From: Globisporangium splendens
Taxonomy: Eukaryota; Oomycota; Peronosporomycetes; Pythiales; Pythiaceae
Assembly (NCBI GenBank): GCA_006386115.1
Contig: VFIW01000042.1
Location: 479,596-543,595, forward strand
DNA: 64,000 nt
Direction: 5' to 3'
This document shows positions 22,016 through 32,980 of the stretch, one piece after another. The notes under the pieces were generated by a model. It searched no databases, was not told the DNA's origin, and was given only the letters and a program-made list of their open reading frames with translations. Each line of letters opens with the position of its first letter. The first letter of the stretch is position 1. The translations under genes were made by a program, and so were the position numbers.

Positions 22016-23139
22016 TGAGACGCAGCACTCTCTTGTTGCGCCTAAGAAGCGTGCTGAGGTTCGTGCAGGTGACAAGAGTGACACACCCATACGATGTTCG
22101 GAGTTGAACTATTACTATTTGCGGCACGGCTCCGAGAACTCTGTAGCTGCGAGTACTACGTGCAATCGAGAGAACGAACAAATTTATCGACGGTGAGTGA
22201 TGTGAACGTCTGTGTGCCAGTCGTTGTAGCAGCATCCGTTAGGTGAGAAGAGGACTAGAGTGCAAGTAAAGAATTGCTCAGAATCCAGCGTAATGGACTA
22301 TATGGTGCTGAGCTTTCTTCGTGCGTTTGAATGGCATCAGGGCTCAATCGACTTTACGGAATGCAGCTCCTCACCAGAAATACGAAGAGGGCTAATCGGT
22401 AGCAGTTGTTTAGTGGCTTGCGCTCAATGGGATGTAAGTATAGCTATATTTTAATACACAGTTGCTATGGCGATCTGATACTTCGAATCCGCAGTGGAGG
22501 CAACCGTCTGAAGTCCTTGGATTCTTGTTTCTTGGTCGAGTCACTGGGTCCAGGGACGCCACATGAAGCAGTCTTCAGCGATCGCGAGGCGAAACTGTCG
22601 ATGCTGCCTGTTGTCTTGCTACTTGGGGGTTGGAGGCATCGATGCCGACGAGGAGAGGCTCTGGGGACTGCAGCAAAATGCGCGTTCATGATAGGACGAT
22701 GACTTGCTTTATTGGCAGGTAGACTGACTGGTAAGGGCTTTGAAGTGCAACTTCGGAAATGAACTTTGTCTAGGTATCGAGGTTTCGAAACCAAACAAGG
22801 CAAGAGAGCAGAGAGATCAGCACCACCAGAGGCAGGAGTGCACAGGAAGAAGCTTGTGGAAATGTTGAGCAAGAGAACATGCGGCCTGATGCATGCGATG
22901 CACGAGCGGAAACCCTTCCCCACAGGAAAATGCTCGTGATCCTGCAAGGTCGTGCCCATCACGTGAGATGCGCCAATTGACAGGAGGGAGACAGAAAAGG
23001 GTCCTTTCTCAACTATCAGGACTCAGCGCAGGGCTGTTCCGCTTGTCTCGATAACGAGAAAGTTGCTTCCTCAAGGCAGCTTGGAACATCGCGTTGTAAC
23101 CGAGAAGCTTGCACTCGGGGGTACTGTTAGGAACTCGGG
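22016..23139. other. Intergenic region between copy C and the right HA pseudogene
   Basis: No supported gene. Frames on both strands (for example 165 codons, minus, 22465-22962) lack recognisable domains. Its right part near 23140 shares a 15-mer (TGGTCTACTGCCGCT) in inverted orientation with about 19211-19225, marking the inner, degenerate extension of the inverted repeat. Confidence 0.45.
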
Positions 23140-23813
23140 GCAATGGTCTGGTCTACTGCCGCTATGAAGTACGACGAGAATAATCAGTTGCAAAAGTCGT
23201 TATTACTGACGCATTGACAACTTTTACGGTCGAATTTTGCATTTGACCTACACACGACAAAATCAACGTCAAAGCTGATGCTTATACAAAACAGCATCGC
23301 CCCCTGCGCGATCTTTCTCGGCACGAAAGTTCGCATACTGCTCTTGGAATCGAGGGTCATGCACTAGTTTCCCCAGTGGCGCCTTCCACGTCTTCTGAGA
23401 TCATGGCAGATCTCCTGGCACGATACAGCTGCGGTCAACCGTGCAATGGACAAACTCGGTCTCAAACGTTTGAAGACACGGAAGGATGAGGTGCCGCCAT
23501 ACTCCAGACGATCCATGTCTCTGCAGACCCGTCGAATGTAATCCCCCTGGGAATGAATTCTTGCGACGATGTTGTCCAAGTTCACGCTCCACAATGGTTC
23601 GGGTCACGGAACTTCCTTTGGGACCACAAACTTCACAGGTACCCGACAATGAGCGTATACAGACCGGAATGTACACAGCGACGGGAGGATCTTCTCCCAT
23701 CTGTCGTCACTATTGCTCCAAACAAAACCAATATCTTCGAGCGCATTGACTCGATAGAATGGGAGTTGTCCCCGCGCGCTACGCAGATTGCTCACACGGA
23801 CTCGGAGTTTCAT
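23140..23813 (-). pseudogene. Broken helicase-associated (HA) repeat protein gene, right copy
   Basis: From 23813 down to 23368 this is the mirror of the left copy with the same two TGA lesions. Inward of the arm it continues in degenerate form: the minus strand encodes FQEQYANF near 23330, aligning with FQHQYADF of the left copy, and scattered matches go on to about 23140. The inner parts have many substitutions while the arm is almost identical, so the two parts of the same duplication have very different apparent ages. Confidence 0.5.
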
Positions 23814-24190
23814 TCCCCATGACGGCGATCGTCGTGCTCAGGTGCTAGCGACAGTGCCCATCGTTTCGGTACAATCCCGGTATTCAGCTTTGAGTGAGCC
23901 GCTGTTTCCCTTCACTTAGTAATGTGCGTGTCAGTAAGAAATAAGGTCTATCTCAGTTATTGGAATTTGGTCACTATTAAAACATCGTTAAAGTGAGGCA
24001 GAGTATACCATTTTTCAAAATCCCCAACCATCTCGATAGAGGCAAATACGAAACGAGCCACCTCCATCATGGCGCGAACCGCAGCGTCCGTCGCCGAGGC
24101 GCATGCTGCCGCCGCGTCTTCATCCGCTTCTGCGGCGTATGCGACGGCGTTGCCGCGCCGCACGCCTGGACTAGGTGACATGATGAACGC
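23368..24190. repeat. Right arm of the 823-bp inverted repeat
   Basis: Reverse complement of 17977-18799 with two differences found. It covers the 5' flank and first 122 bp of copy D. Confidence 0.9.
24007..24023 (+). promoter_or_regulatory. Probable core promoter of copy D (within the inverted-repeat arm)
   Basis: CCATTTTTCAAAATCC, 46-62 bp before the ATG at 24069, is identical to the element before copy B. Confidence 0.5.
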
Positions 24191-26586
24191 AGCGCGAGCC
24201 TCCGAGAGCAACGCGTCCGACTCGGAAGCAGACCAACGTGAACGCGCGAATGACGCAGCAGCAGAAGTCCATGGCCATGCGGCAACGAGGGAGAATGGAC
24301 TGCCCGTGAACACAATAGCAGCTGCGAATGCGGATCCCAACGACCCCATGGGTGACAAGTACACGATTGAGAGCTTCCCGGACCGGTTCCCGTCCTGGGA
24401 AGCGCTCGACGCATACATGGAGGAGTTCAAGGAGTACTCGTACCAGATGTTCGGCGTGCGTACGTCGGTTCCCGTGCGGCTGCGCAACCAGCGCATCGCG
24501 AACCGTGCGCGGCCCAACGCGGACGAGAGCTTCAATGAGCCGCTCCCCGAGTCGTGGCGGTTCTACAATCGCATCTACACCTGCACGCATGGCACGCGCT
24601 TTCAGGGAGGTCGAGGAAAGAAAGGGCTGCGTGCGCATGGGGCCGTGCGCGACACGGGGTGCACGGCGCGCATCGGCGCGACGCTCAAGGTCGACGTCCC
24701 AACGAGGCTCTACTACATCTCGGTGCGTGTCGATGGGTTCCACAACCACCCGTGCGACAAGGAGCGGTACTACGGGTACGCGGAGAACCGAAGCATCAAG
24801 GACCCGACGCTGGCGCAAAAGCTGCTGGAACTGCGTGACCGCGGCGTGACGGTCGCGGAAATCCACCGACGCATCGCGAAGCTGATTGCGGAGTCAGGGG
24901 GTAAAAGCCTTTCGCTGTCTTTGCCAAGGTTCCGTTAACGTATCCAAAGTACGATGGCTGTGTATGCCTTTGTAGGTGAAGGTGGCGTGCCGACGAGGGC
25001 AGATCTCCATAATACCATATCGCGCGTCAGGGCTGCGAGACAGGCAGAGACTGGCACCACGTTTGAGCCACAGACACATACAAGAGACGCAGAAGATGAG
25101 GCATCGGACGAGTCAGCCGAGGAGGAAGACCGTGACGATGACAACGATGAGGCGGTCGAGCCTGAGGATGCGGAAAGAAGAGAAAGCAGCAGCAAGAAGC
25201 GAAAAGCAGACGAACTCGCCAGCCTCGACGACGATCTAAAAGGGTTTGCGAGAATGCGGAAGCCCGACGTACCAGTCAAACTGTTTCAGCTCGAAGCGCT
25301 CCTCGACACATCATACTCGTATCGCCTTATTCGCAAGCTAGTACGTATCCCACGCCGACACTCACTGTATGCAGTCTTTGGGCTTATTGGATCAATTAAC
25401 CTGTTCGTGTCTCACATATGCAGATTGAGAGCGTCACGATCGCGCGTGCCCAGTCTCTCCCGCGATCGATCTCTGGCTTCGTGCACGAGATTGTGCCGCT
25501 GACTGCATCAGAAGCAAGCGAAGACGTCGACTTTCTGCTGCCGCAGTATGTGATCTACGGCTGCGAAAACGGCATCGTCACGTACTGTCGGTATCATGGA
25601 GTGCATCCAACGTTGGTCGGCGTGAAACTCCCAGTAGTCAGACAGTTCTCATCGGAAGCACCGACGCTCGCGATCATCTCGTCTCACCAGTTGCGAGTGA
25701 TGAAACAGATCCATCTGGCGCGTCAGAACATCCGCGATGCCAATTACATGATCGAGTGGCTCCAAAACACTGTCAAGTTGCAAGTAAACGGTGTCGCTCT
25801 TGCTCCTCCATTTGGTGATTACGTTCATTGGAGCAAGGTATGTATGGTTGTTGCTGTGCGAGTGCTTGAATGTAATGAGCTCATTTTGCTTGCAACATTC
25901 ATGTCGGTGATGTTTGCTAGGACCGTTTTCTCACGGCTCTGAAGCTCACACCGTTGACAAAGGTAGTGGTTCGTGGAGTTTTGTTCGTTGGGGGCCACGA
26001 GTTCACGGACACGATTGTCGGCGTCCGAATCCTCCGCTTTTGCTCGAATACAAACCTGGATGTGGATTGCATGAAAGCTATTTTGCTGCGTCTGCATGGT
26101 CGGTTCCATTCCAACACGAGCTTTGTGTGCCCAAGTTTCCTGCTGGAGATAGAGGAACGGGAACGCAGTCGGAAAGCATGTACCTACGGTGCGTTTACAG
26201 CACAGAAAGCAACCGTCGTGGGTGTCGCACAAGTGCAATCCGGCCATTGGGGTGCGTTCGTTCTGAATTGGCCCAAGAGGCAGTGTTTCGTGTGCGCACC
26301 GGACGAGACGGCATTCAACGAGTTGAAGCAATCCTTGGCGAATTTGTTCCGCCCATTTGCCAAGAACGTCGTGTTTTGCTATGCGCCGTGTCCAGAAGAC
26401 GCAACAACCTCGACAGACGCTGGCGACAGTGGGATCCTGGCGCTGCTCTTTCTCGAGTGCGTGCTGGTGCGCAAGACGTGGAGTGACATCCCGTTCTCGG
26501 CTTCAATGCTACATTATTACCGCCTCCGCTATCTGATGTACGCGATTCAGGTCATGCACAAGCAGGACGTGCACGAAATCCCGTGA
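24069..26586 (+). CDS. FAR1-like zinc-finger / Ulp1-like fusion protein, copy D (4 exons, 758 aa)
   Basis: Spliced model: exons 24069-24900, 24976-25340, 25424-25837 and 25921-26586; introns 75, 83 and 83 bp, GT-AG, phases 1, 0, 0. Zinc-finger pattern: Cys172 (YTCTHG), Cys198 (TGCTAR), HNH (225-227), followed by a conserved YAENR.IKDP block. The linker is strongly acidic with SSKKRKADE, a likely nuclear-localisation signal. The middle domain has YVIYGCENGIVTYCRYHG. The Ulp1-like domain has SGHWGAF (His646), Asn653 in place of Asp and Ser707 (GDSGILALLF) in place of Cys. Copy D is closest to B: exon 3 is the same length (414 bp) and most of exons 3 and 4 align residue for residue, yet it is clearly diverged outside the arm. 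Role inferred: DNA-binding regulator or domesticated transposon protein. Confidence 0.73.
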
Positions 26587-28548
26587 TCTTGGGCACGAAA
26601 ATCAATAGAAGAAACGAAAACGAGCTCTTGCGTCAAAATCTGACATTTCTGGCTGACTACCTTGTGGCATTTATCGCGTTGCCGTCTTCACCCGTGTTGT
26701 TTCTGCCCGAGAACCACTCGTGGTTGTGAAAAACACCCGAGGAAATCAAGTCGTACCAAGTCTCGGTCTTGATTAGAGATCGAACCAAATACTTCCGAGG
26801 CTCGAGAGATGGTTCGAAGTGTCCAGACAAAGCAACCATGAGGCCAATCTCAGCTGGGCAACTTCGTGAACTCCGCAGACATTTCAAATCGTCGGCATGC
26901 TCCTTTTGTATCGGATATCCACGTGCTCGAATACGCGATCGCTGCCGTCGAACTCACTCGGAAAGCCACTTGAACGTCTCGAGTGATCCAAGTCTGCTTA
27001 AACGACAATCCGTGAGCCTCTTTTAAGCGATTGTCGATATAAGAGAGAGAGATTGCAATCCGTAAATATAAATAACAGCCATGAAAACCTCGATTATTTC
27101 CGGTATCTTTCGAAAATAAGGCTAAACCGTGAGATGGATCTATTTCTGAGTGGACAGAAAGCACAATATTGCTGGGCTACCATTCAGTGTGCCGAGCGCA
27201 GTCAGAACAGAAAAGCTCAACCGAGTTTTGCATCATTACGATGACCCATTTACACAGAGAGCGCTTCGCACAACCACACTTGTGCATTGACTCAGACCAG
27301 CACAAGCTCGAACTGGCGAGCAACACCAGACGTCACGAGCTTTTCCTCCGTCGTTCCAAATGCCTTGTCGACTTTCTCAGTCGTAAGTTTTATTGTGAGG
27401 TACTGCAATCAGGGCGAAGCGATTGTATGGGCAATGTGTGAATTGCTTCCAGCCCGTGCTCGCGCGTAATTTGTCATTTGGGAATAAATCATCCGCGTAT
27501 CCTCGGCGTGATGACAAGACATGCTTGAGATGGAGGTGGAGAGATTCTTCGTTGCCAACTGTGTGCTTACCATTCAGTACGCGCTCAATGTCACTCTCCT
27601 CTTGTCGTCGTCGCCGATCGCAGTCAGGCATTCAGTCGCGGAGTCTTCTTCCTGAGACTGACTACACGGTGCAGGATCCGATTGCAGATTCACTCGCAGT
27701 GTTCAGGCGAGAGCGACAGTGACACATCCATCAAGAATTGACGGGGATGAGACCTCGCTCATCTACGATGGCAGTCGGCAAAGTGGTCTCCATACAAGAA
27801 AAATATCCCCTTCTTCGGAACCCCAGCAGGCTCAAAGTCCCATCAACATGCCAGCTTTTTGGCTCTAGTACGCTCAAAGCATGAGAAAACATGTCGGCTA
27901 TTTGGCGCACAAGCCTGTGTGGGCTGCTACGACGACCACAAAAGAGCTCGCATGACAATCGAAGCGGATGAGGCTCTGCGAAAACCGCAAGGCGAGTTTC
28001 CAGACTCTGAACCTAAAAGTAGTCCAAAGGCTCCTCATACATAATTAGTATAGTAATAGTGCCTTTTATAATGGACACCCACATTTCCGTTGGTTGACTG
28101 GGTCCAGCCATCTGGCAAAGCGTTTTTTTCGAACCACAACCAGACGTTGGAGCCTCAAATCACCTCTAACAATGACTACCCTACGCTAAAATCATATTCA
28201 AAGGTAATATGTCTTCATTAATCAAGTTTTATTAGACGTTAACACATATAAAGGCTTACGTCACAAGAAGAGGTGCTTCCAAACCAGCAACCACAACTGG
28301 AGAGGGACGTCCATGTGCAACGCGTGATGGCGCACCCACATGGCAACGAGCTCACATGGCAAGTGTGTGGGGCGGTCTCTTTTCGTGTGCGCAGGCAATG
28401 CCACTGTCGTTGACGCAGCCCCAGCCCCGTGTTGAACCTCGTGGTCTCTGGCGCCGCGGACTCAACGAATGTGGATGCGCAGAGACCTGAGCCAATGTGC
28501 CCCCTCCCTCCCCATTGTCGCCTTCCTTGAGGTCCGTCGGTCAGTCCC
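26587..28548. other. 2-kb intergenic region, possible unrecognised relics
   Basis: No supported gene. Minus-strand frames at 26657-26887, 26850-27164 and 27377-27631 have some coding-like character but are interrupted and match nothing I recognise. They may be relics of the same repeat-rich neighbourhood as the 11-26 kb cluster. Confidence 0.4.
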
Positions 28549-28569
28549 CTCACTCGCCAATTTGACTCC
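28549..28569 (+). promoter_or_regulatory. Oomycete core promoter of the elicitin/CBEL gene
   Basis: TCACTCGCCAATTTGACTCC fits the Inr (TCAYTY) plus flanking region (CAATTT) consensus closely, about 97-116 bp before the ATG at 28666. Confidence 0.75.
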
Positions 28570-28665
28570 TTCGTCCGTCTTCTTGCTCTCCATTCAGGTC
28601 GGCAGCAAATCGTTCGTCCCATTGCCGGACTCGATACCTTCCTTCGTGCCTAGTTTACGCCAGTC

Positions 28666-30831
28666 ATGCGTCTCGCTGTGTTGCTCGCGACGGTCGTGTA
28701 CGCCTCGGCGATCTGCTCGAGCCACGCCGAGAGCTTCTCCCTGACCACGGCCGAGGACCTCACGTCTGTGGTCGCAGAGATCACGGCGACGCCAGCGGAG
28801 ATCGCACCGGCACCAGTCGAGAGCACTCCTACTCCTGCAGCGACGGACGTCACCTCGGAGCCAGCTCTGGCCACGCCAGTACCAACACTGACCGACAAGA
28901 GCGCGATCGTATCAGTGTGTGATGCGAGCGCCGTCAGCAAACTCGTTCTCACCAACGCGGCGTTCATCAGCTGTGCCAAGGAGACTGGCTACGGATTTAT
29001 CGCACCAGCTGCTCCACCATCACAAGCGCAAATGGACAAGATATGTGCCAACACTGGCTGCACGACGGCGTTCGCGGCGGCGTTGGCGACGAACCCGACG
29101 GAGTGTCTGATCCCACTGGGGGGGAAGATCTTGCTGCGTTCTGGGTTGCTCGACCGTGTGACCGACTACTGCAAGACGGGCATCGCGCCACCAACCCCAG
29201 CTCCGACGCCAGCGCCAACAACGGCTCCAACGGCGACACCGACTCCAGCTCCGATCCCAGCTCCGACTCAACCTTCGACCCCAGCACCAACGCTCAGCCC
29301 AACGTGCTCGCAGGCGACGATCGCTCCGATCGTGACCATCACCACGGACCTCACCAAGTGCTCGACGGAGTCTGGCTACCCGTTCATTCCTGCGTCGCGT
29401 CCGACGGACGCCCAGTTGACCAAGATCTGCGCGAGCGCGGCTTGTTCGAAGGTGTTTGGAGCTGCGCTGGCGTTGAACCCATCGGAGTGCACGGTGCGCC
29501 TGGGCGGCATTCAGTACCGTGCGGATTTGTTGGACCGCGTGGCGAACGCGTGCAACGGTGTGCCGACGCCAGCTCCGACGCCATCGTCGACTCCAGTGCC
29601 AGTCACTCCAGTTCCGATTCCAACTCCATCGCCGACACCTGCTCCAACTCCAGCTGCTACTCCTACCCCTACTCCCGCTACAAATCCTGTTCCAACTCCA
29701 GCTGCTACTCCAGCTGCTACTCCAGCTACAACACCAGCTACAACACCAACTCCGACCCCTGGTCCACCTTCGTGTGTTCAAACGGGTGGCTACTGTGGCA
29801 GTGCCTCATCAGGTGCTAACTGCTGTGTGTCTGCGGGTGACTACTGTCAGCCATGGAACCCTACGTACTACCAGTGCCGCTCGATCCCTGCCACGTGTGG
29901 CAAGCAAGAGGTCGGCGTCGACTTCTACGGTGACGATATCAGTACTGTCTTCGGCTTGCTGCCGGAAGAGTGTTGCGACAAGTGCTCGAAGACTGCTGGC
30001 TGCAAAGCTTACACCTTCGTGAACTACAACAGCGACGGCAGATCCGCGTGCTACTTAAAGAAGGGCGTCGGTGAGAAGCGCCAGACAGCCGGCGCCGTCT
30101 CCGCTGTGATCGTCGTCCCAACTCCAGCGCCGCCTGCCTGCTCTGCTTCGGGTGACTACTGTGGCAACGACCGCGACGGAGCCAAGTGCTGTCCTTCGGG
30201 AGAGTACTGCCAGCCGTGGAACCCAACGTACTACCAGTGCCGCCCATCGCCACAGCAGTGCGGCGTGCAGCAAGTCGGTGTGGATTTCCACGGCGACGAC
30301 ATGCAAACCGTGATCGGCATCTTGCCATCGGAGTGCTGTGCCAAGTGTGCCGACACTGCGGGTTGCAAGGCGTATACGTTTGTCAACTACAACAGCAACG
30401 GCAAGTCGGCGTGCTACTTGAAGTCTGGTACGGGCTCCAAGCGCAACCTCGTCGGAGCCGTGTCAGCGGAAGTCACGAACGCAAAGCCATCGTGCACGAC
30501 GGAGCAGTGGGGCTCGTGTGGTGACAGCCGTGGCACGAAGTGCTGCCCTTCGGGTTTCTACTGCCAGCCGTGGAACCCAGGCTACTACCAGTGCATGCTG
30601 ACACCAAACAAGTGCTCGCAGCAACTGACGAACGTCGACTTCTACGGCAACGACCTCTCTGTGGTGTACGGACTCAAGCCAGAAGAGTGCTGCACCAAGT
30701 GCTCACAGACCTCGGGCTGCAAGGGGTACACGTTTGTGAACGACAACCCCGGTACGCCTGCGTGCTACCTCAAGAAGGCTCTCGACGGCAAACGCGCGTT
30801 GACTGGAGCCGTCTCAGGTATCGTCAACTAG
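28666..30831 (+). CDS. Secreted fusion: two elicitin domains plus three CBM1-PAN/Apple (CBEL-type) modules
   Basis: Single exon, 721 residues. Signal peptide 1-21. Elicitin domain 1 has the six expected cysteines at 85, 103, 127, 132, 147 and 169; domain 2 has six at 214, 232, 255, 260, 275 and 296. Pro/Thr/Ala-rich linkers (about 171-212 and 298-368, many TPxP units) are likely O-glycosylated. Then come three modules, each a fungal-type cellulose-binding domain (370-404, 492-526, 610-643; signature YCQPWNPxYYQC) followed by a PAN/Apple domain (about 411-482, 532-603, 650-720; signature ECC.KC....GCK.YTFVN). Elicitins bind sterols and can trigger plant defences. CBEL proteins bind cellulose and act in adhesion and wall organisation. 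The protein is probably in the cell wall or secreted. I do not recall this exact domain order. Confidence 0.88.
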   Translation: MRLAVLLATVVYASAICSSHAESFSLTTAEDLTSVVAEITATPAEIAPAPVESTPTPAATDVTSEPALATPVPTLTDKSAIVSVCDASAVSKLVLTNAAFISCAKETGYGFIAPAAPPSQAQMDKICANTGCTTAFAAALATNPTECLIPLGGKILLRSGLLDRVTDYCKTGIAPPTPAPTPAPTTAPTATPTPAPIPAPTQPSTPAPTLSPTCSQATIAPIVTITTDLTKCSTESGYPFIPASRPTDAQLTKICASAACSKVFGAALALNPSECTVRLGGIQYRADLLDRVANACNGVPTPAPTPSSTPVPVTPVPIPTPSPTPAPTPAATPTPTPATNPVPTPAATPAATPATTPATTPTPTPGPPSCVQTGGYCGSASSGANCCVSAGDYCQPWNPTYYQCRSIPATCGKQEVGVDFYGDDISTVFGLLPEECCDKCSKTAGCKAYTFVNYNSDGRSACYLKKGVGEKRQTAGAVSAVIVVPTPAPPACSASGDYCGNDRDGAKCCPSGEYCQPWNPTYYQCRPSPQQCGVQQVGVDFHGDDMQTVIGILPSECCAKCADTAGCKAYTFVNYNSNGKSACYLKSGTGSKRNLVGAVSAEVTNAKPSCTTEQWGSCGDSRGTKCCPSGFYCQPWNPGYYQCMLTPNKCSQQLTNVDFYGNDLSVVYGLKPEECCTKCSQTSGCKGYTFVNDNPGTPACYLKKALDGKRALTGAVSGIVN

Positions 30832-32477
30832 AGGCAGTAATATCCAGACTGCTAGGTTGGACCGAAGGCAACAATTGTGTCGTCAATGGGAATGACTAGG
30901 ACTCCTGAAGTTCACGCTCGTCCTGGATCGACTTTATATACAGACCGACAAAAAACAAACAAAAACAAGAAAACAAGAAAGAGAACAGAGATCCGAGAAC
31001 GCCACTGAGGATACAGAGAGAAAGACCAGAATATAACCACCTTCCAATTGCATTCATTGCCTTGAAACATTTTGAAAAGTTTGTGCCATCACAACTTTAC
31101 CCAAGTCCACTCATTTCAGGGAAGAGTTCCAGATCCATAAATACTCGCACAGAAACCGTAAACAACACTATAGGAAGTCTGGGTTCCTTAAACATACTCC
31201 AACTCGTGAACTGCAGGCAGTGTGTCGCATCCACCGTAAAAAAACAATGCGGCACTGTCAGTCAGCACTTTGACTTCTGCACTGGTGACGAAGCAGAGCT
31301 GTGAATTGCAGCAACAGTCATTAATGTATTGTTCCATTTACTGTATGTCCAGCTTCAAGTCGCGTAACTGTTCCTGCAATTTCGAAATGGCTCCAGAGTT
31401 TCGTGGAGCTCGCATTTTTTGTACCGAACGGATTTCACCGAGCCACTTCGTCTCTGCTTTTGAGTCTGGCTGGGGTCTTCAATAGAGAAACATCCAAGCT
31501 GCGTGAAAACCAAAACTGGGTCCGTGTTCGTTTGTCATGCATATTATGACAATCGTGCACTGAGAGTCTCACTAATGTTCTACGACAGTAATTTTCGCGG
31601 AGCACCGTGTTCGATCCGAAGCGTGTCTTGGTGCTCACAGTGTCAGTTGCCATTTCTTCAGACGAGATTTTTCCTGATCTGACAAAAGACATGTTGTCTC
31701 GGACAATGCGTATTGTCTTGTACGTGTGTCCGTTGGCTCAATGTGTGTTATCGCCAAACATAATATGCATTATGTCGACAGTGATCGGTTTAACCATTTT
31801 TTGCGACAAAAACCTCACAAGAGTGAAGAAAATACAAGTCCGCCTGCATCTGAATGACCTTCACTCTGAGGTATCAATGAAGTGCAAAACTGTCAGATGG
31901 AGGAAGCATCATGCTCGCGTCATCATTGCAGCACTTTCAGCATCGCATCGAGACCCACTGGATGCAGCCTCCAGGTGTACAGATATCATCACTTGCCAGT
32001 GCTTTTTCTGATGGTGGTGGCAGTGGTTGTGGAAAGAAGACGATGGTGACAAGGTGTTCTATTTAACTGCTATAAATTTAAGAAGCCTTGAATTGTTGGA
32101 GTGTCCCAACGATCACATTCTCGGGTTTCTGAGTGGACCGTGGGGAGAATTGTGGAAAGAAAGCTGATGGGTCATTTCCACTTTCGCATGACGCCATCTC
32201 ACAAAGTTTGAAATTACGGTATCCCGCTAAAAGGAAACAAGGAAACTGGAAAAATACTCTGACTCGCCACTCCGTCAAGCATGATTTCGCTGTGGCACAG
32301 AGGGTAGGAAGAACACTCCTGGATGCATTAGTTTGTCGCACAAAGATGGCTTTAAAATTCTGAGGATGAGCCCGAATCATCCAATGCGCCTTTTTGCGTC
32401 TTGAGTCCATTGGGTTGCATCCATTGCGCAACTTACTAAAGAAGACGTGCCTCCTTTCTCATGCCTTGATGTTTCAC
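30832..32477. other. 1.6-kb AT-rich intergenic region
   Basis: No supported gene. An A-rich run (about 30946-30990) follows the elicitin gene and may contain its poly(A) region. The frame at 31607-32011 has no recognisable domain. Confidence 0.5.
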
Positions 32478-32497
32478 CTCACTTGCGAATTTGCTTT
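32478..32497 (+). promoter_or_regulatory. Oomycete core promoter of the 73-residue gene
   Basis: CTCACTTGCGAATTTGCTTT resembles Inr plus flanking region (TCACTTG, GAATTT) and sits 60-79 bp before the ATG at 32557. Confidence 0.6.
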
Positions 32498-32556
32498 GAA
32501 AGGTTCGTATCTTTCCAATCTGCCAAGTCCGAAACAAAGTCCAAGCAAACACCAGA

Positions 32557-32778
32557 ATGGGCTGCCGACAGAGCACGATCATTCCCAAGCCTCAAGACTT
32601 GAGTGCGACCCTACTCGAACAGAAATCGCGTGCTGCCAACTCGTTGACGAAGGCAAAAAGCAAGAAGGAAGCGGACGACGACCTCGCCCGATCCAATGCA
32701 GATGCAGAGCACGTGAAGGAGATCTACCGTCGTCAATTTGTGGTGTCTCAGTCCTTGCTGCGCTCGAGGTGCCGTTAA
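32557..32778 (+). CDS. Small protein with N-myristoylation-type start (MGCRQS), 73 aa
   Basis: The N-terminus MGCRQST fits a myristoylation signal (Gly2, Ser6) with Cys3 available for palmitoylation, a dual-lipid membrane anchor. The rest is charged and helical (Lys/Glu/Asp/Ala-rich, residues about 18-60) with no domain I recognise. It could be a small membrane-tethered adaptor. The core promoter upstream and the codon use support a real gene; the 3' end could be altered by an unrecognised intron. Confidence 0.55.
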   Translation: MGCRQSTIIPKPQDLSATLLEQKSRAANSLTKAKSKKEADDDLARSNADAEHVKEIYRRQFVVSQSLLRSRCR

Positions 32779-32980
32779 AGGTGAAGCTCGTGCACTTGAA
32801 CAGTTTGAAACTCAATACCAACGTTATTAATTCTTTAAATGAGAATTCTGGTGTTGACGATTTTCTTGGAGCTCATTTGGTTTTATTACAACTGCTTGCA
32901 CTGCTCAGCGCGCTTAATAACTTTACGATGGACATGCCCATCAAACTATGATACTATGTGGGGTTGCTGCCACAGGATTA

